From positions 117,436-181,435 of the IMG/VR virus record IMGVR_UViG_3300046507_000371: 64,000 nt of DNA; one strand, given 5' to 3'. The notes under the pieces are model-generated. The model did not search any database and was not told the DNA's origin. It saw only the letters and a list, made by a program, of their open reading frames with translations. The translations under genes were made by a program, and so were the position numbers. Positions 35,273 through 43,463 of this stretch are shown here, in pieces (within the stretch, counting starts at the first letter, position 1; each line of letters starts with the position of its first letter). The stretch comes from a virus.

Positions 35273-35645
35273 TTGAAACAAGCCCTAATTCACGTTGGAG
35301 TTTAGCAAGTTGTTCGAGTTTCTTTTCCCGAGCAGCAGCTTCGTTTTTAACGCGGTTGGCTTCTATTGCAGCTTTACGCTGAGCCTTTTTACGTTCCGCT
35401 TCTTCTTGTTTCTTTTTAACTTCGTCCAAGAGCGATGCTACAGTCTCTCGTACGAAGACTTCGTGATTCATAGGGAATTCAATAAGCTTGTATCCCTTTT
35501 GCCATTGGTAATCGTGAAGGAGTTGAAATTCCTCCTGAGTCACAATGGTCCACTCAGTGATATGTTCGATTATCTTTCGATAACTTTCTTCTCTGTCATC
35601 CCATTGTTCGTCTGAGAAGATAATGGCGATTTTACGGTCAGCCAT
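35250..35645 (-). CDS. Coiled-coil protein (131 aa)
   Basis: The N-terminal half resembles a small alpha/beta domain (DRKIAIIFSDEQWDDREESY). The second half is a Lys/Glu/Ala-rich coil (EVKKKQEEAERKKAQRKAAI). It overlaps the next gene by 23 bases. Confidence 0.6.
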   Translation of the reverse strand: MADRKIAIIFSDEQWDDREESYRKIIEHITEWTIVTQEEFQLLHDYQWQKGYKLIEFPMNHEVFVRETVASLLDEVKKKQEEAERKKAQRKAAIEANRVKNEAAAREKKLEQLAKLQRELGLVSNASKEVS

Positions 35646-35658
35646 GAGAACCTCTTTG

Positions 35659-35746
35659 TGGCGGTAGCTATCCGAGTCGAACGGATGGACCTGTTACAGT
35701 CGGCAGTTTAGCAAACTGCTGGGTTAGGCCTCTCCCCCAAACTACC
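35659..35746 (-). tRNA. tRNA-Ser(GCT)
   Basis: Class II: acceptor GGTAGTT/AGCTACC, anticodon arm GCAGT-TTGCTAA-ACTGC with anticodon GCT, long variable arm, discriminator G, CCA encoded. Confidence 0.92.
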
Positions 35747-35754
35747 TATGTTAA

Positions 35755-35829
35755 TGGAGTCGCATATGGGAATCAAACCCATCTCTACACCGTGAAAGGG
35801 TGTTGACCTAATCGATAGTCGAATGCGAC
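35755..35829 (-). tRNA. tRNA-Glu(TTC)
   Basis: Acceptor GTCGCAT/ATGCGAC, anticodon arm ACACC-CTTTCAC-GGTGT with anticodon TTC, T arm ATGGG-TTTGATT-CCCAT, discriminator T, CCA encoded. Confidence 0.9.
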
Positions 35830-35837
35830 GTTGTTAC

Positions 35838-35928
35838 TGGAGGAAGATGCGTGGATTTGAACCCGCGAGTCCTTTCGGACTGTCACTTTTCAAGAGTGGT
35901 GCAATAAGCCAGACTCTGCCAATCTTCC
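35838..35928 (-). tRNA. tRNA-Ser(TGA)
   Basis: Class II: acceptor GGAAGAT/ATCTTCC, anticodon loop CTTGAAA with anticodon TGA, variable arm AGTCCGAAAGGACT, discriminator T, CCA encoded. Confidence 0.92.
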
Positions 35929-35939
35929 ATATTTGTTAC

Positions 35940-36015
35940 TGGCAACGGCGACAGGACTCGAACCTGTGACACACGGAATCAAAATCCGTTGTTCTACCAA
36001 CTGAACTACGCCGCA
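35940..36015 (-). tRNA. tRNA-Gln(TTG)
   Basis: Acceptor TGCGGCG/CGCCGTT with a T-T first pair, anticodon arm ACGGA-TTTTGAT-TCCGT with anticodon TTG, T arm ACAGG-TTCGAGT-CCTGT, discriminator G, CCA encoded. The weak first pair is a known GlnRS preference. Confidence 0.92.
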
Positions 36016-36016
36016 A

Positions 36017-36223
36017 CTAAACCTTTACAGGTTCTTTTAGTTCTACGCCGTTAAGATGGGTTGCTACTGCTTCGCCCGTCTCTTCGTCAAACTTGATTCT
36101 GATGCCTACTTCGTAGCAGACATACGCAAATTTGTAAGCGTCTTCTTTCGACAGCATTAACTCTTTTGCTTGATGATAGTTACTCTCTTTACTGCTATGC
36201 AAATAAATAGTTGTTTCTACCAT
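36017..36223 (-). CDS. Hypothetical protein, amber-terminated (68 aa)
   Basis: A 68-residue protein (VETTIYLHSSKESNYHQAKE ... VATHLNGVELKEPVKV) ending in TAG one base before tRNA-Gln. It is one of three TAG-stopped genes. Read-through would run into the tRNA, so TAG is a true stop here. No family recognised. Confidence 0.6.
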   Translation of the reverse strand: MVETTIYLHSSKESNYHQAKELMLSKEDAYKFAYVCYEVGIRIKFDEETGEAVATHLNGVELKEPVKV

Positions 36224-36233
36224 AATTATCCTT

Positions 36234-36312
36234 TGGTACGACTGGTCAGACTCGAACTGACAGGCTACTCGTTCTAAGCGAGCAAGGTATACCGGATTCC
36301 CTTCACAGTCGC
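36234..36312 (-). tRNA. tRNA-Leu(TAG), class I shape
   Basis: Acceptor GCGACTG/CAGTCGT, D arm AAGG...CCTT with a large loop, anticodon arm GCTCG-CTTAGAA-CGAGT with anticodon TAG (reads CUA), T arm GTCAG-TTCGAGT-CTGAC, discriminator A, CCA encoded. The variable region is only four to five bases, although leucine tRNAs normally have a long arm. Confidence 0.8.
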
Positions 36313-36318
36313 ATTATT

Positions 36319-36394
36319 TGGTGGAGAATACCGGGATCAAACCGGTCACCTCCGAGGTGCAAGCTCGGCGCTCTCTCAAATGAGCTAATTCCCC
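36319..36394 (-). tRNA. tRNA-Ala(TGC)
   Basis: Acceptor GGGGAAT/ATTCTCC, anticodon arm CCGAG-CTTGCAC-CTCGG with anticodon TGC, discriminator A, CCA encoded. The acceptor lacks the usual G3-U70. Confidence 0.9.
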
Positions 36395-36419
36395 ATAAAC
36401 TTTACTTATCGATGCTGTG

Positions 36420-36494
36420 CTCCGGCCCCGGGAATCGAACCCAGCTTTATATTGATTAACAGTCAATCGCCTACACCTTGCTTGCTCGACCGGA
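36420..36494 (-). tRNA. tRNA-Asn(GTT)
   Basis: Acceptor TCCGGTC/GGCCGGA, anticodon arm ATTGA-CTGTTAA-TCAAT with anticodon GTT, T arm CTGGG-TTCGATT-CCCGG, discriminator G. CCA not encoded. Confidence 0.9.
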
Positions 36495-36555
36495 ACAAAG
36501 CACCGATAAGTAAAAATGATTTTAATACGGAAAACTGAATTGTGTCAACACTTTT

Positions 36556-36816
36556 CTATCGACAAAAGTCAGGACGATGTAAAGCCTGCATAATAAGCTC
36601 CATATCTTCTGGTTTAGAATCGATGTTGAAACCCTCGCTTCTGCCGTATGTATATAGCTTTCCGTCGTTATCAGCACCGATATAACCGGCGCCAGTAACC
36701 TTGCCACCAGATGTTCCACTTCTGAAAAATAGAAACGCATCCTTGTGATACAACGCGTCCGGAAAAATAAGCGCATGCTTATCATTCACAATAATATACT
36801 TCATCCCCGTATCCAT
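36556..36816 (-). CDS. Hypothetical protein, amber-terminated (86 aa)
   Basis: An 86-residue beta-rich protein (KYIIVNDKHALIFPDALYHK ... GAGYIGADNDGKLYTYGRSE) ending in TAG. It belongs to a type of small phage protein I have seen but cannot name. GGGG lies seven bases before ATG 36816. Confidence 0.6.
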   Translation of the reverse strand: MDTGMKYIIVNDKHALIFPDALYHKDAFLFFRSGTSGGKVTGAGYIGADNDGKLYTYGRSEGFNIDSKPEDMELIMQALHRPDFCR

Positions 36817-36837
36817 GTCTAACCCCGTAGTATTATG

Positions 36838-37209
36838 TTATTTGAAAGTGACGTATGGTGGTTTAGTATATTGATACTTCATTCCATACTGCGTTATTTT
36901 GTGGCTGAAGTTATCCTTGCGTTCATCAGCAAGTTGAGCTTTCTGCTCTCTTAAAGTTTTCTGCTTAGGCCCGTGTCCAAGCCAGTTACCATTCCTAGTG
37001 CGCAAAACCTTAGTGTCGATCCACCATACTTTCATGATGGCCCACTCTCTGATATCCCGCTTAGGTGGTGCTTTGAACTTAGGACCTACATTATGCATAG
37101 GCTGTTTACAGGATGGGCAGATACTTGTTTCTTTGAATACATGTCTACAGTCGAAACAAGCGTGCTTACCCTTTCCTCCGCCTCTTTTCTTAGACGGTTC
37201 TCTGAACAT
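36838..37209 (-). CDS. Zinc-finger protein (123 aa)
   Basis: Two CxxC knuckles (ACFDCRHVF and ICPSCKQPM) ~14 residues apart form a zinc ribbon near the N-terminus, after a GGGKGKH start. The rest is basic and Trp-rich. It may bind DNA or RNA. Confidence 0.65.
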   Translation of the reverse strand: MFREPSKKRGGGKGKHACFDCRHVFKETSICPSCKQPMHNVGPKFKAPPKRDIREWAIMKVWWIDTKVLRTRNGNWLGHGPKQKTLREQKAQLADERKDNFSHKITQYGMKYQYTKPPYVTFK

Positions 37210-37454
37210 CAGTGATACGTTGGCTTCAAAGCCATACGTTCCTCTACCGGCATCGCTTCGATTTGTTTGCAGATTTCTTCGTAAGCTTCCGGGTCTTCTT
37301 GCTCAAGCTCTTCAAGATTAAGAGGCTCAGAGTCGGCAAAGAAAGAACCGTCTGCGACTGACTCTTCGATTTCTTTGATAATCCTTTGTGCTTCTTCTTC
37401 ACCGACTTCCTCTACGAGGTTAGCTAGAGCTTGGGGAGCGAACACTACTTTCAT
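37209..37454 (-). CDS. Acidic protein (81 aa)
   Basis: A Glu-rich helical protein (NLVEEVGEEEAQRIIKEIEE ... EELEQEDPEAYEEICKQIEA). Its ATG shares its last base region with the upstream stop. The strong negative charge suggests a DNA mimic or binding partner for a basic protein. Confidence 0.6.
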   Translation of the reverse strand: MKVVFAPQALANLVEEVGEEEAQRIIKEIEESVADGSFFADSEPLNLEELEQEDPEAYEEICKQIEAMPVEERMALKPTYH

Positions 37455-37456
37455 TT

Positions 37457-37600
37457 TTAGTCCCGTCCAAAAAAATTGGGATCACCATCGTCTTTAATGG
37501 AATCCTCGGGTACATCATCGGCCTTAAATAGCTGGAGATCACCGTCGTCTTTTAGCGACTTCCAACCCTCGTTTTCAAATACGTCTTTAAACAGATTCAT
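37457..37600 (-). CDS. Small protein with internal repeat (47 aa)
   Basis: ATG 37600 begins a 47-residue frame holding a repeat: SLKDDGDLQLF and SIKDDGDPNFF, ~19 residues apart. It overlaps the 131-residue gene upstream by 14 bases. The repeat supports translation. Function unknown. Confidence 0.55.
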   Translation of the reverse strand: MNLFKDVFENEGWKSLKDDGDLQLFKADDVPEDSIKDDGDPNFFGRD

Positions 37601-37982
37601 ACTTATTCAATACTTCTTTACTGAGATTGTATCTAGTAGCAATAATATACAATCCATCGAGCCACATATCAGGAGTATCCTCATCGTGAAGTGACTGAAG
37701 ACCAGATAGCACGATGCCTACTTCGTCTACGTTTTCAAACAATCCTTGAAGCTTAGGATAGGCTGAAAGAACGTGGCTTGAAGTATGATTCTCCATTCGT
37801 GGATCATAGAGGTCGTCAGGGATCAAACATCCTACCGCACACATCTTTCCGTTTTCTCCACGATATGCGCAGTCTGTAGTAAAAAAGCCAGAGTCTACAG
37901 TAACGGTGCTGGTACTCTGCTCCATCTGCGCCATAAGATGATCTGCAACTTTGTCAAACGTTTGTTGAACCGTCAAAGCCAT
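37587..37982 (-). CDS. Hypothetical protein with CAVGCLI core (131 aa)
   Basis: The centre reads CAYRGENGKMCAVGCLIPDD, similar to phage and bacterial small proteins of unknown role and comparable with the CVMCAAGW core at 25899-26291. The rest is helical. It sits below tRNA-Leu. Confidence 0.6.
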   Translation of the reverse strand: MALTVQQTFDKVADHLMAQMEQSTSTVTVDSGFFTTDCAYRGENGKMCAVGCLIPDDLYDPRMENHTSSHVLSAYPKLQGLFENVDEVGIVLSGLQSLHDEDTPDMWLDGLYIIATRYNLSKEVLNKYESV

Positions 37983-37998
37983 GATGACTCCAAATTGT

Positions 37999-38085
37999 TG
38001 GTCCGACTGACCAGATTTGAACTGGTACGCCCATTCGGGCCCGAGGGTTTAAGTCTCGTGCGGCTACCAATTACGCCACAGTCGG
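37999..38085 (-). tRNA. tRNA-Leu(TAA)
   Basis: Class II: acceptor CCGACTG/CAGTCGG, anticodon loop CTTAAAC with anticodon TAA (one A-C mismatch in the stem), variable arm GGCCCGAATGGGC, discriminator A, CCA encoded. Confidence 0.9.
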
Positions 38086-38117
38086 AAAGCTAAAAGTTAT
38101 AAGAGCAAAAAGAGCAA

Positions 38118-38135
38118 GGAGAAAACTTTTTCTCC
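38118..38135 (-). terminator. Hairpin just below a promoter
   Basis: GGAGAAAA pairs with TTTTCTCC (minus strand), followed by TTGCTCTTTTTGC. It lies nine bases below the 38144 promoter and ahead of tRNA-Leu, so it is either a leader hairpin or the end of the preceding operon. Confidence 0.55.
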
Positions 38136-38143
38136 GTAATACT

Positions 38144-38153
38144 CTTATACCAA
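38144..38153 (-). promoter_or_regulatory. TTGGTATAAG promoter motif ahead of tRNA-Leu
   Basis: Between the 134-residue gene's stop and tRNA-Leu. It begins the transcript that carries the tRNA array and its small genes. Confidence 0.75.
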
Positions 38154-38165
38154 ATAACGTCCGTT

Positions 38166-38570
38166 TTAGGAACGGACAAATCCTATTCCATGACATGCAT
38201 CTACGAAAATGAACGGTTGTTTAATTCTCGTATATAGCTGGTCAAGCCAAGCGTCAACTTCTTCGTTCTCGAATGACAATCTCAGCAATGCGTCGTACCG
38301 ATCCCGGCTAATTGCTGCAACATCACTCGATGCTGTAAATCTAGCCTTCAGATAATCGTAGTCAAGTTCAGCAAGAGTTTTTGGTTTCTCAGGTTTAGCA
38401 GGCGCTGGATTGGCTTCAGTATTCCAACTATCGAAAACTACCTTACCATCTTTGTCAGTGATAATAACCTGACCTGGTCTTCCATCTTCCCCTAGAAAAA
38501 CCTCTGTAGATCGCTTCTTAAAAATTGAGGATAAACGGGAGCCCAGCCAAGCAAATAGCGTCAGCTTCAT
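38166..38570 (-). CDS. Hypothetical protein (134 aa)
   Basis: A short hydrophobic N-terminus (KLTLFAWLGSRLSSIFKK) is followed by a beta-rich part (FLGEDGRPGQVIITDKDGKV) and a helical part. It overlaps the resolvase gene by 53 bases. No family recognised. Confidence 0.6.
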   Translation of the reverse strand: MKLTLFAWLGSRLSSIFKKRSTEVFLGEDGRPGQVIITDKDGKVVFDSWNTEANPAPAKPEKPKTLAELDYDYLKARFTASSDVAAISRDRYDALLRLSFENEEVDAWLDQLYTRIKQPFIFVDACHGIGFVRS

Positions 38571-39072
38571 GATCTGTCTTAATTTCCTTTACGTTGGCAA
38601 CGGCTTTCGCTGCTGCGATGCTAAATTTCTTATCCAGCTTATCGCTGGGGTTTTGAAAGCCTTGTTGCTTGAACAAAGCCTTGACGATATTCATCTTCCA
38701 ATCAATAGCCCTGAATAAACGTACTTCATGGCTAGTGTAATAATCGGTGCCTACCATCAAAGCACCGACCATCATTGTAATCGTTTCACTTTCCGTAGTC
38801 ACAACATTGTTGTACGGAACGTATCTCTCGATACAGACTTTGACATTGTCTCTCGGCCCTGTCAGAGCCATAGGAACGTTTTCGTCAATGATCTTAGAGA
38901 TGTGATTGACTGTTCCAACAATACCCATTGTGGACGGGTTAATAGCAGAAGAGTATACAAGCTCAATAGGCTCGCCTTCAGATACTTTCTTGACGATGGC
39001 AAAGCCCAGATTCTTCCAACCTGGATCAATGCCAATCCCAAACTTATGACTGGCAACGACTTCGCTAATCAT
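38518..39072 (-). CDS. RuvC-like Holliday-junction resolvase
   Basis: The RNase-H-fold motifs are visible in order: GIDPGWKNLGFA (first Asp), VCIERYVP (Glu, with Y), and TDHEADAICLA at the end (the acidic pair). The spacing fits phage/poxvirus-type RuvC resolvases of ~180 residues. These cut branched DNA before packaging. It overlaps the next gene by ATGA and lies in the nrd operon. Confidence 0.85.
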   Translation of the reverse strand: MISEVVASHKFGIGIDPGWKNLGFAIVKKVSEGEPIELVYSSAINPSTMGIVGTVNHISKIIDENVPMALTGPRDNVKVCIERYVPYNNVVTTESETITMMVGALMVGTDYYTSHEVRLFRAIDWKMNIVKALFKQQGFQNPSDKLDKKFSIAAAKAVANVKEIKTDHEADAICLAGLPFILNF

Positions 39073-39323
39073 GCAAGTACGATCCGCTTTTCTTCATTCG
39101 GTGGTTCCTTCTTCATTGCATATTCCAGGAAATTAGCAACTGCGTTAGGACCGTAGAGTGTGCTCATCACTTCGATTGCCATATACTGATACTCGTCATT
39201 GGCAGTCTTAAGATCTCCGCTCATCGTAGCTGCGGCTGCTCTAATGGCGTATCTTTTTACTTCGTCCCAGTCAGGATCTGAAATCTGATCGGGAACAACG
39301 TAGGGTTCTCTATTAATGTTCAT
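39069..39323 (-). CDS. Hypothetical protein (84 aa)
   Basis: An 84-residue helical protein (NREPYVVPDQISDPDWDEVK ... EYQYMAIEVMSTLYGPNAVA). Coupled by ATGA on both sides, between nrdB and the resolvase. No family recognised. Confidence 0.6.
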   Translation of the reverse strand: MNINREPYVVPDQISDPDWDEVKRYAIRAAAATMSGDLKTANDEYQYMAIEVMSTLYGPNAVANFLEYAMKKEPPNEEKRIVLA

Positions 39324-40429
39324 AGTTCAATATCATCAAATGTTGATTCATCAAGTGTATTAACGATACCCTTAACGTAGGAAGTCTTTTCAGTCTCTTG
39401 TGGAGCAGGCTGCATATCACCTTCATTCAGCCACTTACCCATCCAAGGAAGCGGACGAGTCTTAGGTGAAGCATCAGGATATTCCATATGAATAGCCCGC
39501 ATACGTTTTGCAGCTGTAAAGTCAAGTTCTGAATTAAGCATCGATTCATTAAGACCGATCAACGAACCTTCTTTGAAAAGAAACTTGTTAAAGGTCTTTT
39601 CTTCACTCACGACTTCCATGAAAATATGCATGGATTCTTCAAGACAATCTTGTCTGATAACAAAGAATTCTTCATCGTCATCAGGTAGTGTACGAAGCAG
39701 CGCAGTCGTGAAGGCAACGTGCATCAATTCATCATTTGCAATCAACTTAATCAGACTCGAATTACCGATCATACGGCCAGTCTGACCAAACGAAAAACTA
39801 CAAGCGAAGGAAACAAAGAATCGAATACCTTCAAGAGCATTGATCGACTGCAGAGCCAGCCAAAGCTTCTTTTTCAGCTGATGCAAAGTAGTCATGTTAA
39901 GACGATACTTCGCAGTTTCCATCAACAGTTCATCGTAATAGCGGCTAATACTTTCACCGGCCCTGACGATAATGTCAATGTCCTTAATGCTTTCCGTTAC
40001 TTCTGTCGGATTATTATATACGTTTTTCAGAATGTGTTCATAAGTCATGTTATGAACTTCTTCGAAATACGTGATGATATTGATACAACGTTTAATCATC
40101 GGATCCGAAGCCAGAGGTAGCAAAGCTTCTGCCAAGCCTAGACTCTGAATCGTATCCAGCATCATTTGACGCTTAAGATTCGACGTAAAGATAAACTGTT
40201 CGTTAGTAGTTAGTACGTCATAGAAATCAATCTTGTCTTTCGTCAAGTTGATCTCAGTACGTTCCCACTTTGCTTCATCCATCGCCTGCGCTTGCTTCTC
40301 GAAGATCTTGTACTTGACAATATCCGAACGAGAAATATCAACAGTACCGGACTCGTCTAGAAACAACTTGATATCAAGCGGAGACTTGTCGCGGATTTTA
40401 AATACGTGTAGGGGTGATTCTTGTGTCAT
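39320..40429 (-). CDS. nrdB: Ribonucleotide reductase, class I small subunit
   Basis: NrdB holds the diiron-tyrosyl radical cofactor that starts ribonucleotide reduction. The 369-residue protein has FYDVLTTNEQFIFTSNL, then YFEEVHNMTYEHIL with the E-x-x-H iron ligands, and later SFAFSFGQTGRMIG with ELMHVAFT giving the second E-x-x-H. Length is normal. Operon with nrdA and small genes. Confidence 0.9.
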   Translation of the reverse strand: MTQESPLHVFKIRDKSPLDIKLFLDESGTVDISRSDIVKYKIFEKQAQAMDEAKWERTEINLTKDKIDFYDVLTTNEQFIFTSNLKRQMMLDTIQSLGLAEALLPLASDPMIKRCINIITYFEEVHNMTYEHILKNVYNNPTEVTESIKDIDIIVRAGESISRYYDELLMETAKYRLNMTTLHQLKKKLWLALQSINALEGIRFFVSFACSFSFGQTGRMIGNSSLIKLIANDELMHVAFTTALLRTLPDDDEEFFVIRQDCLEESMHIFMEVVSEEKTFNKFLFKEGSLIGLNESMLNSELDFTAAKRMRAIHMEYPDASPKTRPLPWMGKWLNEGDMQPAPQETEKTSYVKGIVNTLDESTFDDIEL

Positions 40430-40692
40430 TCGCCAATCTTATACTCGTTAATAAGTCTAAGCATAAATTCGTTCTCTGCTTCCAGTCGTGCGCTCTGTGT
40501 AAGCATAGTTATAAATTCATGAGATAGACTGTCGTGCTTATCGCAAATCTTTAGGTACTCTCGCGCCAACTCTTGAGCGTCTACCGCAGTGTAGTTTTGA
40601 CTAGGATAAATAAACTTATTAGCCAACGCATAATTTCGTCTACTTCTAGTGTATTCTAAAGCCCTATTTGCTATTGCCCAAATTATACCCAT
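40426..40692 (-). CDS. Hypothetical protein (88 aa)
   Basis: An 88-residue helical protein (NRALEYTRSRRNYALANKFI ... LTQSARLEAENEFMLRLINE). Stop overlaps the nrdB start (ATGA). A terminator lies directly upstream. No family recognised. Confidence 0.6.
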   Translation of the reverse strand: MGIIWAIANRALEYTRSRRNYALANKFIYPSQNYTAVDAQELAREYLKICDKHDSLSHEFITMLTQSARLEAENEFMLRLINEYKIGE

Positions 40693-40695
40693 GAT

Positions 40696-40718
40696 GAAAA
40701 AGCCGGGTTTCCCCGGCT
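40696..40718 (-). terminator. Rho-independent terminator
   Basis: AGCCGGG-GAAA-CCCGGCT (40701-40718) with a GNRA-type loop, followed on the minus strand by TTTTTC. It separates nrdA and its partner from the nrdB group. Confidence 0.85.
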
Positions 40719-40722
40719 CCTC

Positions 40723-40941
40723 TTATTCCCCTTCTATTCTATCCGCATCACTGACTCTTACTTCATCAGTGCCGAACAGATCGAAGAACGCTAGTGTGTA
40801 TGCAGATGCTTTCTCATACCCTTTGTCATGGTAGTAGTCTCCGAACTCCTGGAGAATCTCACCGTCCATTTCGACAGTCACTTTCGTGTACATGTCGCTT
40901 TCTTCATTATCGAAATGTCTAACAATAACTAGATTGTACAT
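40723..40941 (-). CDS. Hypothetical protein (72 aa)
   Basis: A 72-residue acidic protein (YNLVIVRHFDNEESDMYTKV ... YTLAFFDLFGTDEVRVSD). GAGGTAGAAG lies upstream of ATG 40941. It lies directly after nrdA and before the terminator. No family recognised. Confidence 0.6.
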   Translation of the reverse strand: MYNLVIVRHFDNEESDMYTKVTVEMDGEILQEFGDYYHDKGYEKASAYTLAFFDLFGTDEVRVSDADRIEGE

Positions 40942-40949
40942 CTTCTACC

Positions 40950-43247
40950 TCAAATATGGCAAGCGCCACCTTCACAACCTGCATCTGAATTATCCTCTAC
41001 GAAACCGAGAATTTCTGCTTCGCCCGGCTTCTTTGTATTTTGGTAATAATGGTTTTTATTACCCAAGGAATAACTGTACATAATGTCCTGACCAAGAGTT
41101 GCTGAATCAAGCTTTTCATCTTTAAAGAACTTCGGGTTATACGACATGTTTACAGAAATAGCTTGGTCTACATACTTCTGTAGAACAGCGATTACTTCCA
41201 AATACCCACGTGGACTTCTTTGATCCCACAGCCAATCATAACTGTGTCTAAGTTCATCGATCTCCGGAACTGCAATCGGAGGTGCTGCGTCTTTAGATGA
41301 CTTAACAATGATCGGACCCATTGCTGGCTCAACGCCATTGGTTTCGTTTGACAGCTGGCTTGAAGTCTCTGAGGGCATCAGAGCCATTACCGTGCTGTTA
41401 CGAATACCATGCTTCTGGATCATTGCACGGAGCCAAGCCCAATCCATGCGTTCGACGTGCGGCAGGATCTTATCCAGCGCAGCAGTACGAGTCATGTTCG
41501 GAGTCCAGCCATCTGCATACTTTGTCTCTTTCCAAAGCGGGCAAGGGCCTTTCTCGATAGCCAGTTCCATCGACGCCTTAAGCAGATAGAACGACCAGGC
41601 TTCAGCAAACTCGTCAACCAGTTGCAGTGACATGCGGCTGTACGGCATACCCTTCTTTGCCAAGAAGTGAGCGAAGCCGATGATACCGATGCCAATAGGT
41701 CTACGAGCCATTGTAGACTGTCTTGCTGCCTCTACTGGGTAGTCTTGGTAGTCCAGTACTGAATCAGCCAGACGAACCGCTATACGGCACGGAACTTCAA
41801 AGTCTGATGGCTTGTTAATCTTGCCCCAGTTCACAGCACCGAGTGTACAGATGCTAATCTCTGAAGGAAAGCCAGCTTTGATATCGTCAAACGGAGTCGT
41901 CGGAAGAGTAATTTCAACGCACAGGTTCGTCATGTAAATGGGAACCTTGAACGAAGACTTATCATTGACGTGGTCAACGTTACTGATATAGATCCGGCCA
42001 GTGTTACTACGTTGTGTAATCAGATCATTAAAAAGCTTTTGTGCTGATACAGTACGACGACGAATGCTTTTATCTGCTTCATACTTTTCATACAGATATT
42101 CAAAGGCAACTTGGTCTGCAAAGAATGCATCATACAGCCCTGGTACTTCATGTGGGCTGAACAGAGCCAGCTCTTTGTTCTCTTTAATACGCTTGTAAAT
42201 GAACCTATTGAACTGAACACAGTAATCTGCTTGACGATTAGTCTGTTCTGCAGGAAGCGTTGAATCTTTAAGCAGAATTAGTTCTGGAGATTCGTAATGC
42301 CAAATCGGGAAGTTAAATGTTACCGCACCATCTCGCATACCACCTTGTGAACAACTTTTGGTTGTTGCCGTCGCTTGCTTAATAAACGGAATCAAACCAG
42401 TATGTACTGCTTCACCACCTTTAATAGGACAACCGAGGCCACGATTACGACCTACGTTTACACCTAGTCCAGCTTTGTTTGATACGTATCGTTGAATCGC
42501 ATGGTTAGATGCGCTGATACTATCAATGGTATCCCCCATGTCTACTAGAACACAGGATGAGAATTGTTTTAGAATTGTACGAACACCAGACATAATCGGG
42601 CTGGGTTCACTGATGTCAAATAGACTCAATGCGTCATACGCTTCTTTGATAAGTTCCATGCGGTTAGTTTCGTTGCGCAGTAATACTGCAGGAACGAGAA
42701 TAAACGGAATCTGGAAACTTTCGTAAATCTGTTTTGTTACTCGATTCTTACTAAGGTACTTGACACGCATTTGTTCTGCGCCAGCTAGACGAAACAGTTC
42801 ATCACGATCATGATCAACCATTTTATTAAGCTGTTTCCATTCTTCCTCGTTATACATACCGAGAATATCTGGATCATACCGGCCAATCTCTATATTTCGT
42901 TTTACAGTGTCATACAGAGCTGGAACTTTATATGAACCATATGCATCCTTACGTACGATAAAGGAGATGATCTTACCACCGACTTTATCATAATGTGACT
43001 TACCTTCGATCATCAGGCTTTTACAAGCTGAGACAATGAACTCGTTAATCTCACGAGTAGTCATATCATCATGAAAGTTCTTAGCGATTTCCATTTCCAA
43101 TTCTGATGGAGAAACGCCTTCAATACCTTCACAACCATAAGCACATACTTTGTGAATCTTATTACGTTCTAGTTGAACCTTTTTACCACTCTTCTTTGTT
43201 ACATACTTCATTTGCGTTACTTCACTGTCTTGGTTTTCGATAATCAT
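40950..43247 (-). CDS. nrdA: Ribonucleotide reductase, class Ia large subunit
   Basis: NrdA reduces ribonucleoside diphosphates using the NrdB radical. The 765-residue protein has an N-terminal ATP-cone (KKSGKKVQLERNKIHKVCAY), NLCVEITLP at the active-site cysteine, TVMALMPSETSSQ, and ends GCEGGACHI, like the redox-active tail CESGACKI of E. coli NrdA. The N-terminal methionine is one of two in frame (43247 or 43211). The segment ahead holds two short inverted repeats. Confidence 0.93.
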   Translation of the reverse strand: MIIENQDSEVTQMKYVTKKSGKKVQLERNKIHKVCAYGCEGIEGVSPSELEMEIAKNFHDDMTTREINEFIVSACKSLMIEGKSHYDKVGGKIISFIVRKDAYGSYKVPALYDTVKRNIEIGRYDPDILGMYNEEEWKQLNKMVDHDRDELFRLAGAEQMRVKYLSKNRVTKQIYESFQIPFILVPAVLLRNETNRMELIKEAYDALSLFDISEPSPIMSGVRTILKQFSSCVLVDMGDTIDSISASNHAIQRYVSNKAGLGVNVGRNRGLGCPIKGGEAVHTGLIPFIKQATATTKSCSQGGMRDGAVTFNFPIWHYESPELILLKDSTLPAEQTNRQADYCVQFNRFIYKRIKENKELALFSPHEVPGLYDAFFADQVAFEYLYEKYEADKSIRRRTVSAQKLFNDLITQRSNTGRIYISNVDHVNDKSSFKVPIYMTNLCVEITLPTTPFDDIKAGFPSEISICTLGAVNWGKINKPSDFEVPCRIAVRLADSVLDYQDYPVEAARQSTMARRPIGIGIIGFAHFLAKKGMPYSRMSLQLVDEFAEAWSFYLLKASMELAIEKGPCPLWKETKYADGWTPNMTRTAALDKILPHVERMDWAWLRAMIQKHGIRNSTVMALMPSETSSQLSNETNGVEPAMGPIIVKSSKDAAPPIAVPEIDELRHSYDWLWDQRSPRGYLEVIAVLQKYVDQAISVNMSYNPKFFKDEKLDSATLGQDIMYSYSLGNKNHYYQNTKKPGEAEILGFVEDNSDAGCEGGACHI

Positions 43248-43412
43248 TATTTGCCATTACTGTCTGAGTAGGGTCATGGACTTATTCCATGACACGAATT
43301 CTTGGAGGGAATTCTTAGTATAACCGTTTCTCAGAATACTGCAGCAATGGCTTCGTCAGTATTTTTAGCACCGACATAATACCCATACTACGTAATACTT
43401 TTCTTTTTCCGA

Positions 43413-43447
43413 CTAAAAAAAGAAGGTGCGAAATACCGCTACGCACC
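43413..43447 (-). terminator. Rho-independent terminator ahead of nrdA
   Basis: GGTGCG/CGCACC stem (43425-43447), followed on the minus strand by TTCTTTTTTT. It ends the short operon of the 117-residue gene. The ~170 bases between it and nrdA contain GGTTATACTAAG, a diverged copy of the promoter motif, near 43316. Confidence 0.8.
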
Positions 43448-43463
43448 CCCTCTCTTCCGTACT

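Noticed and set aside
43310-43330. GGTTATACTAAG ahead of nrdA as a full copy of the promoter motif
   Set aside because: It differs from the consensus by an inserted base and a change in the -10 part, so I mention it only as a diverged candidate.
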